Assembly: GCA_900466475.1 (NCBI GenBank)
Contig: UBMI01000017.1
Span: 43,055 to 107,054, forward strand
From: Hyphomicrobiales bacterium
Lineage (GTDB): Bacteria > Pseudomonadota > Alphaproteobacteria > Rhizobiales > Rhizobiaceae
Length of the DNA: 64,000 bases
Direction of reading: 5' to 3'
The notes beneath the pieces were generated by a model that had not been told where the DNA came from, made no database searches, and saw only the letters and a list, made by a program, of their open reading frames with translations. Position numbers and translations under genes: made by a program. Shown here in pieces: positions 43,620 through 52,229 of this stretch; position 1 is the first letter of the stretch; each line of letters starts with the position of its first letter.

Positions 43620-43645
43620 GACTGCGGGCGCGAACGCCCGCAGTC
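43620..43645 (-). terminator. Hairpin after the second CUT2 binding-protein gene
   Basis: Perfect 11-bp stem of GACTGCGGGCG and CGCCCGCAGTC with a four-base loop (UUCG in the transcript), between the binding-protein stop and the ATPase start. No T-run; likely an RNA stabiliser or attenuator. Confidence 0.65.
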
Positions 43646-43663
43646 AGGTCCGGATGGTGGCGC

Positions 43664-44803
43664 TTACTGGTTTTCCTTGGTCTGCCCCATGATTTCCTGT
43701 GCGGAGAAGTTGATGCCGCAGGTCGGGAAGGAATTGCCGACGAAAAAGTTGTCGGATTCCTTGGGGTAGAAGTCCTCGCCTTCCTTGAAATCGGGATCGG
43801 AAACGAGTGCCGTCGGCAGCTTGACGGCCTGAGGAACGACCTGACCTTCGAGAGCGGCGATGGCAGTCTTGATGGCAACCGCAACCTGCGCCGGGCCGGT
43901 ACCTGCTGATGAGCACTTCAGACCATCCCCCGCATGGGCGGCGCAGAATTTGCGGAAGCCGTTCTCCGTCTCACCGCCGAAGGGCACGAACGGATGCTTC
44001 GCGTCGATCATCGCCTGCACCACGCCGGTGTCACCGCCCTGTGCGGTGATGCCATCAAACGGACCATTGGTGGCAATCGCATCGGCCGCTGCCTTCTGCG
44101 CTACACCATCATCCCACTTGCCAACGACTTCGGTGACGGTGAATTTCTTGCCGGAAGCATCCAGAGCTTCATGAATCCCATTATGGCGATCGGTATCGAC
44201 GGAAGTGCCGGCTACGCCGCGTACTTCCAGGATCTTGCCGCCCTGCGGCAGGTGTTTTGCCAGCCAGTTGGCCCAGATGACGCCAAGGCCCTTCTGGTCG
44301 ACGTTGACGTTGATTGCGTCCTTGGTGTCAAGGATGTTGTCGAAGGCGACGAGAACGACGCCGGCCTCCTTGGCGCGCTTGATGACCGGACCGAAGGCTG
44401 TCGGGTTCTGGGCGTTGACGACGACGGCATCGTAGCCGGCATCGATGAAGTTGTTGATCGCGGAAATCTGGGCCGGAACGTCCTCGCCGGTCGATACGAC
44501 CTTGAATTCTTTCAGCTTGGCGGCGACATCCGGTTGGGCAGCGTATGCCTTTGCCGTCTGCACCATCTGGATGCGCCAGGTATTGGCGATATAGCCATTC
44601 GCAAGGGCGATGCGGTAAGGACCATCCTTCTTCGGATATTGCAGGAACTGGGTTTCGGCCGACCACGGAACCATGCAGTTCGGATCGGCGGCGGGGCCGG
44701 ACACGACCTTTGGTTCCGCCATGGCCGTGCTGCAGAGCAGAGCAAACGCCGACGCGGAAAACGCGGCGATACGGGCCATCTTCGCTTTCTTCACCTTAAG
44801 CAT
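43664..44803 (-). CDS. CUT2 sugar ABC transporter substrate-binding protein
   Basis: A 379-residue periplasmic binding protein. Signal peptide 1-29 (cleavage near AMA-EP), then ligand-domain features such as NNFIDAGYDAVVVNAQNP, AFDNILDTKDAINVN and ITAQGGDTGVVQAMI. At 379 residues it is longer than ribose-binding proteins (about 300). The ATG at 44803 has GGAGGAG eight bases away. First gene of the operon; divergent from the LacI regulator. Ligand unknown. Confidence 0.92.
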   Translation of the reverse strand: MLKVKKAKMARIAAFSASAFALLCSTAMAEPKVVSGPAADPNCMVPWSAETQFLQYPKKDGPYRIALANGYIANTWRIQMVQTAKAYAAQPDVAAKLKEFKVVSTGEDVPAQISAINNFIDAGYDAVVVNAQNPTAFGPVIKRAKEAGVVLVAFDNILDTKDAINVNVDQKGLGVIWANWLAKHLPQGGKILEVRGVAGTSVDTDRHNGIHEALDASGKKFTVTEVVGKWDDGVAQKAAADAIATNGPFDGITAQGGDTGVVQAMIDAKHPFVPFGGETENGFRKFCAAHAGDGLKCSSAGTGPAQVAVAIKTAIAALEGQVVPQAVKLPTALVSDPDFKEGEDFYPKESDNFFVGNSFPTCGINFSAQEIMGQTKENQ

Positions 44804-44916
44804 TGAATGTCTCCTCCTCAGGCGGACCCAGGCCGCCCTCCACAAAATCTTATTTGCATGCTGATCCCGGAAGGTTCCATCCCATCCTTTTCCGGTACAT
44901 TTCGAGCCTAACATAG

Positions 44917-44955
44917 TTGACAGCGCTGTCAAATCGCATTTGCTAGCGCTGTCAA
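44917..44955. promoter_or_regulatory. Tandem LacI-type operators between transporter and regulator
   Basis: The perfect 16-base palindrome TTGACAGCGCTGTCAA (44917-44932) is followed 23 bp on by a near copy TTGCTAGCGCTGTCAA (44940-44955; 14 of 16 identical). The central CG and overall form are typical LacI/GalR operators. They lie between the divergent binding-protein gene and lacI-type gene, so one repressor can control both. Confidence 0.8.
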
Positions 44956-45037
44956 CTGGGATTGTCCGGATAAATATTTCGCAATTGCGAGATAAATTGT
45001 GGATCGGCATGACTTTTCTGTATGAATCGAGATTACA

Positions 45038-46060
45038 ATGCGAAGAGTAACTTTGGATGACGTGGCAACTCTGGCCGGTGTCAGCCCGATCACAGTCTCA
45101 CGCGTGCTTCGCAAACCCGACGCAGTGTCGGAGGCCCTACGGCAGCGCGTCACTGCCGCTGTCCAGGAGCTTGGCTATGTGCCGAATATTGCGGCCAGCC
45201 GGCTCGCCTCGTCGCGAACGCACGCAATCGGCGTCATCGTGCCGACCCTCTATAATGTCATCTTTGCCGAATATCTCTTCGCTCTGCACGACGTGCTTGT
45301 CGCGGCGGGCTTCCAGGTCATCGTCGTCAACAGCCGCTATTCCGAGCAGGAAGAGGAAAATGCCATCAAGGTGTTGCTCGGCCAAAGGGTCGAAGCGATC
45401 ATCATCGCCGGTACCCATCACACGCCACTAGCCCGCCAACTTCTCACGCGGGCGCATCTGCCCGTCGTTGAGACATTCGAGCTCTCGCCCGATCCGATCG
45501 ACCTCAATATCGGCATGCTGCAGGATCGTGCCGGGCAAGCAGCGACGCAGCATCTCATCGACCAAGGCTTTGATCGTGTCGCCTTCCTCGCCGGCAATCT
45601 CGACCACCGCGCCCAATCCCGCTTTGATGGCTACCGTCAGGCGATGCAGGAGTCAGGACTGCAGAAGCTCGAAATCATCACGCAATGGCAGCGGCACAGC
45701 TCGGTTGCGCTCGGGTCCGATCTCCTGGCTCTCATGCATGAACGTGGCGACCGGCCGGAGGCGATCTTCTGCATCGACGACAACCTGGCGCTCGGCGCCA
45801 TGCAGGAGTGCCGCAAGCGCGGCATCCGCGTGCCTGACGACATCGCCATCATCGGTTTCCACGATCTCGAATTTTCCGCCTGTGCATCACCATCCCTGTC
45901 ATCGATCATGACGAGGCGGTTCGAGACGGGCAAGCTGGCCGCCGAAAAGGTGCTGTCGGCCCTCAATTCGACGAGCCGCCAGCCACCAAACCAGATCGAC
46001 CTTGGCTTCGAGGTCATCGCCCGCGAAAGCACGGGCGGGACAATTGCGGTCTCACGCTAA
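45038..46060 (+). CDS. LacI-family repressor
   Basis: A 340-residue LacI/GalR regulator. The helix-turn-helix reads TLDDVATLAGVSPITVSRVL (5-24) with the hinge helix SRLASSRTHAIGV; the effector domain has IFCIDDNLALGAM and DIAIIGFHDLEFSACASPSL, like gluconate-type GntR of the family. It most likely binds the palindromes at 44917-44955 and represses the divergent CUT2 operon until the sugar is present. Its stop overlaps the end of the convergent molybdopterin gene. Confidence 0.93.
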   Translation: MRRVTLDDVATLAGVSPITVSRVLRKPDAVSEALRQRVTAAVQELGYVPNIAASRLASSRTHAIGVIVPTLYNVIFAEYLFALHDVLVAAGFQVIVVNSRYSEQEEENAIKVLLGQRVEAIIIAGTHHTPLARQLLTRAHLPVVETFELSPDPIDLNIGMLQDRAGQAATQHLIDQGFDRVAFLAGNLDHRAQSRFDGYRQAMQESGLQKLEIITQWQRHSSVALGSDLLALMHERGDRPEAIFCIDDNLALGAMQECRKRGIRVPDDIAIIGFHDLEFSACASPSLSSIMTRRFETGKLAAEKVLSALNSTSRQPPNQIDLGFEVIARESTGGTIAVSR

Positions 46061-48360
46061 GCCGCAGCCTGAGCCTCACTCTTGGTGATCGCGACGGGAA
46101 CACCCTTGTAGCTCGGCGTGCCCGATTTGCGGTCATAGTGATCAAGCGCGATCACCGCATTCATTTCCGGGTAATAGCCTGCCACCGAACCGACGGGGAT
46201 ATTATATTCGACAGCCGTGAAACCGATGACGGTTTTCCCGCCACCGTGGCCGGTGGCCGAGCGGATATCGATCCTGTCTCCGTCACGCAGGCCCCGTTCA
46301 GCGAGATCCTGACCGCTCATGAATATCACGTCGCGGCGGCCGAAAATGCCGCGGTAGCGATCGTCGAGGCCATAGACGGTCGTGTTGTACTGGTCGTGGC
46401 TGCGCAGCGTCGTCAGCACCAGGGTCGCGGGGTTCTTCAGGCGGGGATCTTCGTCGAGACCGGGAGCGATGAGGAAGTTCGCCTTGCCGCTCGCAGTCTT
46501 CCAGACCCGATAGGAAGCCGGAACATCCAGCCGAAAACCACCGGGGGCCCGGACCCGGCTGTTGAATTCATGAAAATCCGGGAAGACCACCTCGATCTTG
46601 TCTCGGATGCGATCGTAATTGGCAATCAGACCCTTCCAGTCGATGCCGTATTTTGCACCGAGCGTGGCCATTGCAATGCCTGCGATGATGGCGGGCTCGG
46701 ATTTCAACAATTCGCCCGGCGGCTTCAGGAAACCGCGCGAAGCATGCACCATGGACATGGAATCCTCGACCGTCACCGCTTGCGGCCCTGATGCCTGGGT
46801 GTCGAGATCGGTCCGCCCGAGGCAGGGAAGAATGATGGAGGTCTTTGCCGTCAGGAGATGCGAGCGATTGAGCTTGGTGGCAATATGGACGGCAAGATCG
46901 AGCTTGCGCATGGCCTGGAAGGTGACATCAGGATCGGACATGGCGACGGCCAGATTGCCGCCGAGGCAGATCAGCGCCTTGGATCGGCCGGCTGCAATCG
47001 CCTCGATAGATTCGATCGCATTGTGGCCTTTCTCTGCAGAAGGGCGGAAACCAAAGGCACGCTCCATGCCGTCGATCAGCGCCTTGTTCGGGATCTCGGT
47101 GATGCCGACGGTCCGGTCCCCCTGCACATTGGAATGGCCGCGCAGCGGGCAGAGGCCAGCGCCGGTGCGGCCGATATTGCCGCGCAGCATCAGGAAATTG
47201 GCAAGCTGCTGGACATTTGCCGTTCCGTTCGCGTGCTGCGTGATGCCCATGCCGTAGCAAAGGATGACATTGCGGGCATTGAGGTAGACATCAACGGCAC
47301 TGTTCAGCGCCTCCATGGTCAGACCGGACACGCTGAGGATGTCTGCCCAGCTGGCCTTGTCGAGATCCTCCCTCAGGGCATCAATGCCAGCGGTGTGCTC
47401 GGCGATGAAATCTCGGTCGAGGACGCCCTTGCCGCCGCCGGAGAGATCGGCCACATCGCGTTCGAAGATCAGCTTCATCAGACCCTTGAGGGCGGCAAGG
47501 TCGCCACCGGTGCGGAGCTGGTGATAGGCTGATGCAATGGGCGTCGAGGATAAGGTCACCATCTCCACCGGATTTTGCGGCGCGGCGAAACGCTCGAGCG
47601 CCCGCTCCTTCAACGGGTTGAAGACGATAATCGGAACACCGCGACGGGATGCCTCGTGCAGGGTCGTCATCATGCGGGGGTGGTTGGTTCCGGGGTTATG
47701 GCCGAAGCTGAAAATGGCGTCGGCATGATCGAAATCCTCAAGCGTCACCGTACCCTTGCCGACACCGAGCGACAGCGGCAGGCCAACGCTCGTCGCCTCA
47801 TGACACATGTTCGAACAATCGGGGAAATTGTTGGTGCCATAGGCCCGCACGAAGAGCTGATAGAGGAAGGCTGCCTCGTTGGAAGCGCGTCCCGACGTGT
47901 AGAATTCAGCTTCGTCGGGGCTCGCGAGCTTGTTGAGTTCCAAGCCTATCAGGCTGAATGCATCATCCCAATCGATCGTCTCGTATTTATCCGTGGCGTT
48001 ATTGTATTTCAGCGGATGCGTCAGCCGGCCCTGGTCCTCAAGCTTGTGGTCGATCCATTCCCAAAGCCCGGAGACCGTGTGTTCGGCAAAGAATTCAGGT
48101 GTGACGCGCCGGGCGGTGGACTCCCAGGTGATCGCCTTTGCGCCGTTCTCGCAGAACTCGAAGGAAGAGGTGTGCTTTGGATCGGGCCAGGCGCAGCCGG
48201 GACAATCGAAACCTTCAGGCTGGTTTGCCTTGAGCAGTGTGGTACTGCCCTGTGCAACGATCTGCTGATGCTTCAGCGTTTTCGCCACCGCTTTCAGCGC
48301 ATCCCACCCGCCTGCTGGATGACTGTACGCCTCAACACCTTCTGGCCGCTTGTCGCTCAT
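46057..48360 (-). CDS. FdhF/YdeP-family molybdopterin oxidoreductase
   Basis: A 767-residue protein of the YdeP-like branch of the formate-dehydrogenase alpha-subunit superfamily. The N terminus has CPGCAWPDP and a further cysteine (FCENG), fewer than the four expected of a full 4Fe-4S site. The molybdopterin domains show SNMCHEATSVGLPLSLGVGK, FGHNPGTNHPRM, LRGNIGRTGAGLCPLRGHSN and the C-terminal VLTTLRSHDQYNTTVYGLDD. No signal peptide. Function of the family is not settled (acid tolerance in E. coli is reported). It is divergent from nasT but probably separate from nitrate assimilation. Confidence 0.88.
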   Translation of the reverse strand: MSDKRPEGVEAYSHPAGGWDALKAVAKTLKHQQIVAQGSTTLLKANQPEGFDCPGCAWPDPKHTSSFEFCENGAKAITWESTARRVTPEFFAEHTVSGLWEWIDHKLEDQGRLTHPLKYNNATDKYETIDWDDAFSLIGLELNKLASPDEAEFYTSGRASNEAAFLYQLFVRAYGTNNFPDCSNMCHEATSVGLPLSLGVGKGTVTLEDFDHADAIFSFGHNPGTNHPRMMTTLHEASRRGVPIIVFNPLKERALERFAAPQNPVEMVTLSSTPIASAYHQLRTGGDLAALKGLMKLIFERDVADLSGGGKGVLDRDFIAEHTAGIDALREDLDKASWADILSVSGLTMEALNSAVDVYLNARNVILCYGMGITQHANGTANVQQLANFLMLRGNIGRTGAGLCPLRGHSNVQGDRTVGITEIPNKALIDGMERAFGFRPSAEKGHNAIESIEAIAAGRSKALICLGGNLAVAMSDPDVTFQAMRKLDLAVHIATKLNRSHLLTAKTSIILPCLGRTDLDTQASGPQAVTVEDSMSMVHASRGFLKPPGELLKSEPAIIAGIAMATLGAKYGIDWKGLIANYDRIRDKIEVVFPDFHEFNSRVRAPGGFRLDVPASYRVWKTASGKANFLIAPGLDEDPRLKNPATLVLTTLRSHDQYNTTVYGLDDRYRGIFGRRDVIFMSGQDLAERGLRDGDRIDIRSATGHGGGKTVIGFTAVEYNIPVGSVAGYYPEMNAVIALDHYDRKSGTPSYKGVPVAITKSEAQAAA

Positions 48361-48608
48361 CTTCGCTCTCCGTCTCCAAGATAGCCCGACGATAACAGCG
48401 AGCGCGCGGGCGGTGCATTATACTGAGGCATAGGTAGCGCAGTTGTCGACAAGTGAACGGATGCGGAAATCTTTTTCGAAAACCTAAATGAGACCAGACG
48501 TTGCTCATATATAAAGCAGGCCGCCCATTATTTAATCAAATTTATAAAATGCCTAATAAATTGCCTTTCTAGCTTGTCGGCCTTGCTGCATTGCGTCATA
48601 AATGTCGC

Positions 48609-49196
48609 ATGAGCCGGCTCGATCTGACCATCCTTGTGATCGATGAAAATACCATTCGCGCCTCCATCATCGAGGAGGGGCTGCGAGAGGCCGGCCATGC
48701 GCGCGTGACGGTCATCCACGAAGTCCAAGGCGTGGCGCGTATTATCGATACGCTGAGGCCCGACGTCATCATCATCGATATCGAGAACCCCAATCGCGAC
48801 ATGATGGAGCATCTGTTCCAGTTGACCCGTACGGTCGGCAGGCCGATTGCCATGTTCGTCGACCGCTCCGACACGGCCTCCATCGAGGCAGCAGTGGATG
48901 CCGGCGTGTCGGCATACATCGTCGACGGGTTGAAGAAGGAACGCGTCAAACCCATTCTCGATATGGCGGTCAGCCGCTTCAATGCATTCGACCGGCTGCA
49001 ACGCGAACTTGCCGATGCCAAGTCGGCCCTCGAGGAGCGCAAGATCGTCGAACGCGCCAAAGGCATATTGATGAAGATGCGTGGCCTGTCGGAGGAGGAA
49101 GCGTTTGCGCTGCTTCGTCAGACGGCAATGAACGAGAAAAAGAAGATGTCCGACATCGCCCAGAGCGTCGTGACCGCAGCAGGGCTTTTAATGTGA
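48609..49196 (+). CDS. nasT: NasT, ANTAR-domain antiterminator of nitrate assimilation
   Basis: A 195-residue regulator with a receiver-like domain (about 6-125, D57 in the phosphosite position) and a C-terminal ANTAR RNA-binding domain (about 134-190) with the signature AKGILMKMRGLSEEEAFALL. Homologues bind paired hairpins in leader RNA and prevent termination; NasS holds NasT inactive without nitrate. The ATG at 48609 is the first good start. The gene lies directly before nasS, and a matching leader with terminator is present before narK. Confidence 0.93.
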   Translation: MSRLDLTILVIDENTIRASIIEEGLREAGHARVTVIHEVQGVARIIDTLRPDVIIIDIENPNRDMMEHLFQLTRTVGRPIAMFVDRSDTASIEAAVDAGVSAYIVDGLKKERVKPILDMAVSRFNAFDRLQRELADAKSALEERKIVERAKGILMKMRGLSEEEAFALLRQTAMNEKKKMSDIAQSVVTAAGLLM

Positions 49197-49233
49197 TGAC
49201 CTCTCTGGTCGCGACTGTCCGGAGGAGGCCGGA

Positions 49234-50517
49234 GTGAACATGATGACGAAAAGCCTCAATCCCGATGCCGGTCTGCCAGCGCCCGCCCATGCCAACGGCG
49301 AAGGCTCCAGAACCCTGAGAGCCGGCTTCATTCCGCTCGTCGACGCTTCCGTGCTTATCGCGGCAGCGGAATTTGGCTTTGCCAAGCGGGAAGGCTTGAC
49401 GCTCGATCTCGTCAAGGACGTCTCCTGGGCAAACATTCGCGACCGCCTCGCTTTCCGGCAGTTCGATATCGCCCACATGCTCTCGCCGATGCCCGTTGCC
49501 TCCATGCTCGGCCTTGGCTCCAATCCATCGCCGACGATTACACCCTTCTCTCTCGGGCGCGGCGGTAATGCAATCACGCTCTCAACCCGCCTGTTCGACA
49601 GGATGCGGGACGCCGAGAACCTATCGGAAAGCGCCAGCGCGCTGGAAAACGCCAAGGCATTGGCAAAGGTGCTAGCTGAGATGAAGGCAAGCGGCGAGCC
49701 GCTGCCGACTTTCGGCGTTACCTATCCCTTTTCCTCGCATAATTACGAATTCCGCTACTGGCTTGCCGCCGGCGGCATCGATCCGGACAAGGACGTCAAA
49801 CTCGTCGTCGTGCCGCCTCCACTGACCTCTGACGCGCTGGCCGCCGGCGCGATCGATGGCTTCTGTGTAGGCGCACCCTGGAACATGGTGGCGTCAGAGC
49901 GCGGCGTTGGTCGTATCGTCGCCGCCAAACAGGATATCTGGCCATCCGCACCGGAAAAGGTGATTGGCATGCGCCCGGAATGGGCAGACAGCCATCCGGA
50001 AATGGTGTCCCGACTGATCGTCGCTCTCGATGCAGCGGCACGCTGGTGCGACCAGCCGGAAAACCACGATGCGCTTGCCGAGGCCCTGGCGGATGCCCGC
50101 TATATCGCAGCACCGGTTCGCATTATCCGCCATGTGCTGGCAGGCGAGTTCAGCCTCGATGCAAAAGGGAACCGGCGCATCATCGACAATTACTTCATGT
50201 TCCATTCGGGTTTCGCCAATTATCCTCGCACGAGCCATGCGCTCTGGATCTACAGTCAGATGATCCGCTGGGGTCAGGCCGAACTCGGACTCAATCCAGC
50301 ACGCGCAGCCGCTTCCGCCTATCGCCCGGACCTTTATCGTGCAGCCCTTGGCGAGGGCAGCGCACCTATCGATGCCGACGTGCGCATCGAAGGCGCCGAC
50401 GAAACCGACCGCTTCATGGACGGTCACGTTTTCGACCCATCGAAACTGCCGGATTATGTTGCGGGCTTTGCGGTAAAGAGCGTCTTGCCCTTCGCTTCCA
50501 ACAGCGAAGGAATTTAA
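49234..50517 (+). CDS. nasS: NasS, cytoplasmic nitrate sensor (NrtA-like)
   Basis: A protein of about 427 residues related to the nitrate-binding protein NrtA/CmpA. It has no signal peptide, which separates the sensor NasS from periplasmic transport proteins. Seen features are RAGFIPLVDASVLIAAAEFG, FDIAHMLSPMPVAS and GAPWNMVASERGVG. GTG at 49234 and ATG at 49240 are both possible, each with a GGAG-type site. It should bind nitrate or nitrite and release NasT. Confidence 0.92.
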   Translation: MNMMTKSLNPDAGLPAPAHANGEGSRTLRAGFIPLVDASVLIAAAEFGFAKREGLTLDLVKDVSWANIRDRLAFRQFDIAHMLSPMPVASMLGLGSNPSPTITPFSLGRGGNAITLSTRLFDRMRDAENLSESASALENAKALAKVLAEMKASGEPLPTFGVTYPFSSHNYEFRYWLAAGGIDPDKDVKLVVVPPPLTSDALAAGAIDGFCVGAPWNMVASERGVGRIVAAKQDIWPSAPEKVIGMRPEWADSHPEMVSRLIVALDAAARWCDQPENHDALAEALADARYIAAPVRIIRHVLAGEFSLDAKGNRRIIDNYFMFHSGFANYPRTSHALWIYSQMIRWGQAELGLNPARAAASAYRPDLYRAALGEGSAPIDADVRIEGADETDRFMDGHVFDPSKLPDYVAGFAVKSVLPFASNSEGI

Positions 50518-50548
50518 TCTCATGCCGGCCTGCACAAAACGCCATCAG

Positions 50549-50590
50549 AGATTTGCACCGACCTCACAATCGCGCACAAAAGATTTGCAC
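50549..50590. promoter_or_regulatory. Repeated AGATTTGCAC sites: possible NtrC half-sites
   Basis: AGATTTGCAC occurs at 50549-50558 and 50581-50590, 32 bp apart (about three turns), and TGCAC also at 50531. TGCAC is half of the known NtrC site, and they lie 90-140 bp upstream of a sigma-54 promoter. No complete dyad is seen, so NtrC binding is tentative. Confidence 0.35.
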
Positions 50591-50675
50591 AAACGACAGC
50601 GGCCCAAAAAACCAGCAGCCGATGGATTTCTAAAAAATCCTTTAGATTCAATTCACTGGGACAGCCTCCGCAAAC

Positions 50676-50691
50676 TGGCACGCGGTTTGCT
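50676..50691 (+). promoter_or_regulatory. Sigma-54 promoter of the nitrate operon
   Basis: TGGCAC-N5-TTGCT is an exact match to the -24/-12 consensus of RpoN promoters. It predicts a start of transcription near 50702, just before the first leader hairpin. This places the operon under nitrogen control (NtrC with RpoN) in addition to nitrate control by NasT. Confidence 0.85.
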
Positions 50692-50705
50692 TCGATAGTT
50701 ATGCA

Positions 50706-50749
50706 CTGATCAAAGGCGATCAGAGCAGAATAAGCGCACGATAGGCGCT
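50706..50749 (+). promoter_or_regulatory. ANTAR (NasT) target hairpins in the nitrate leader RNA
   Basis: The first hairpin has a 6-bp stem CTGATC/GATCAG with the hexaloop AAAGGC; A at position 1 and G at position 4 fit the known ANTAR loop pattern. The second (50733-50749) has a stem AGCGC/GCGCT and a seven-base loop ACGATAG, which fits less well. A pair of hairpins upstream of a terminator is the standard ANTAR target. Confidence 0.65.
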
Positions 50750-50855
50750 CATTGAGGATACAGGAGTACCCTTGTGCAATCTGTCATACGGATTGCTTGA
50801 GGCAGATGGGCCAGAAGGCCATGAATTCGGCGTCCAACGACGGGCGTCACCAGCA

Positions 50856-50922
50856 AAGCCGCTGATCAGGATATTTCGCGCGCCTCGTGCATGCGCGTCC
50901 TGACCAGCGGCTTTTTGTTTTT
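50856..50922 (+). terminator. Regulated intrinsic terminator in the nitrate leader
   Basis: Arms AAGCCGCTGATCAGGA and TCCTGACCAGCGGCTT pair at 15 of 16 positions, the 26-base loop has a further 5-bp stem, and the sequence TTTTTGTTTTT follows. It lies between the RpoN promoter and narK, 50 bases before the start codon, and is the obvious target of NasT antitermination. Confidence 0.9.
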
Positions 50923-50970
50923 AACCCCCAGCGATGGATCGGCACGACCTTGTCGGGCCACGGAGAAGCC

Positions 50971-52212
50971 ATGACTGTCATCAAGAAAGCGCAGCCCATG
51001 TCCGCCGGCGAACCAGCCAAAGCACTGTGGATCTCCACGGTCGCCTTCACGCTCTGTTTTGCGGTCTGGACGATCTTTGCGATCATCGGCATTCGGATCA
51101 AGCAGGAACTCGGGCTGAACGAAGCCGAGTTCGGACTGCTCATCGGCACCCCTGTGCTGACCGGCTCACTCGTGCGCATCGTGCTTGGCATCTGGACAGG
51201 ACGTTACGGCGGCCGTCTCGTTTATACGCTGACCATGCTTGCCGCTGCAGTCGCAACCTTTCTGCTCTCCTACGCCCACACCTATACGCAGATGCTGATC
51301 GCCGGCTTGGGTGTCGGGCTCGCCGGCGGCTCGTTTGCGGTCGGCGTCGCCTATGTCTCGCCCTTCTTTCCAGCGGAGAAGCAAGGTACCGCACTTGGCA
51401 TCTTCGGTGCAGGCAATGTGGGCGCGGCCGTCACAAAATTCGCGGCACCCTTCGTGCTTTTGGCTTGGGGCTGGCAGGCAGTCGCTGAAATATGGGCGGC
51501 CGGTCTGGCGCTGATGGCAATCATTTTCTGGTTTACCACAACAGATGATCCGGCCTTTCGTCTTCGCCGCGAACGCGGCGTTGCCTCCAAAAGCCTCGCC
51601 CAGGAATTCGCGCCATTGCAGAACCTTCAGGTCTGGCGCTTCTCACTCTATTACTTCTTCGCCTTCGGCGGCTTCGTTGCCCTCTCGCTGTGGCTGCCGC
51701 GCTATCTTGTCGGTGTCTACGGCTTCAATCTGGAAGCTGCCGGCATGATCGCCGCTGCCTATTCGATCCCGGGCAGCATCTTCCGTGCCTTCGGCGGCGT
51801 GCTGTCGGACAAGAAGGGCGCGCGCAGCGTGATGTACACGATGTTTGCCGTATCAGCCGTGGCTACGCTCATCCTGTCGCTGCCTGCTTCCACCATCACG
51901 CCCGTCATCTTCATCGTGGTCATCTTCGTGCTCGGCTTCTTCATGAGCCTCGGCAAGGCTGCCGTCTACAAGCACATTCCGGCCTATTACCCAGAGAGCG
52001 TCGGCGCCGTTGGCGGCATCGTCGGGATGATGGGCGGCCTTGGTGGCTTCATCCTTCCGATCGCCTTTGGCCTCCTCAAGGACATGACCGGCCTCTGGTC
52101 GAGCTGTTTCCTGCTGCTCTTCGCGATCGTCGCGATCTCGCTCATCTGGATGCACCTGTCCGTCAAGCAACTATCGCGCCAGAGCCACTCCGCGCCCGTG
52201 GCTGCAACCTGA
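50971..52212 (+). CDS. narK: Nitrate/nitrite transporter, MFS family (NarK/NasA type)
   Basis: A 413-residue major facilitator with about 12 membrane segments. The nitrate-porter signature glycine-rich motifs are visible as GLGVGLAGGSFAVGVAYVSP (TM5) and GAVGGIVGMMGGLGGFILP (TM11). The start has GGAG five bases upstream. As first gene of the operon it imports nitrate for NasA and may also carry nitrite. Confidence 0.93.
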   Translation: MTVIKKAQPMSAGEPAKALWISTVAFTLCFAVWTIFAIIGIRIKQELGLNEAEFGLLIGTPVLTGSLVRIVLGIWTGRYGGRLVYTLTMLAAAVATFLLSYAHTYTQMLIAGLGVGLAGGSFAVGVAYVSPFFPAEKQGTALGIFGAGNVGAAVTKFAAPFVLLAWGWQAVAEIWAAGLALMAIIFWFTTTDDPAFRLRRERGVASKSLAQEFAPLQNLQVWRFSLYYFFAFGGFVALSLWLPRYLVGVYGFNLEAAGMIAAAYSIPGSIFRAFGGVLSDKKGARSVMYTMFAVSAVATLILSLPASTITPVIFIVVIFVLGFFMSLGKAAVYKHIPAYYPESVGAVGGIVGMMGGLGGFILPIAFGLLKDMTGLWSSCFLLLFAIVAISLIWMHLSVKQLSRQSHSAPVAAT

Positions 52213-52229
52213 TCCAAGGACCTGTAAAT

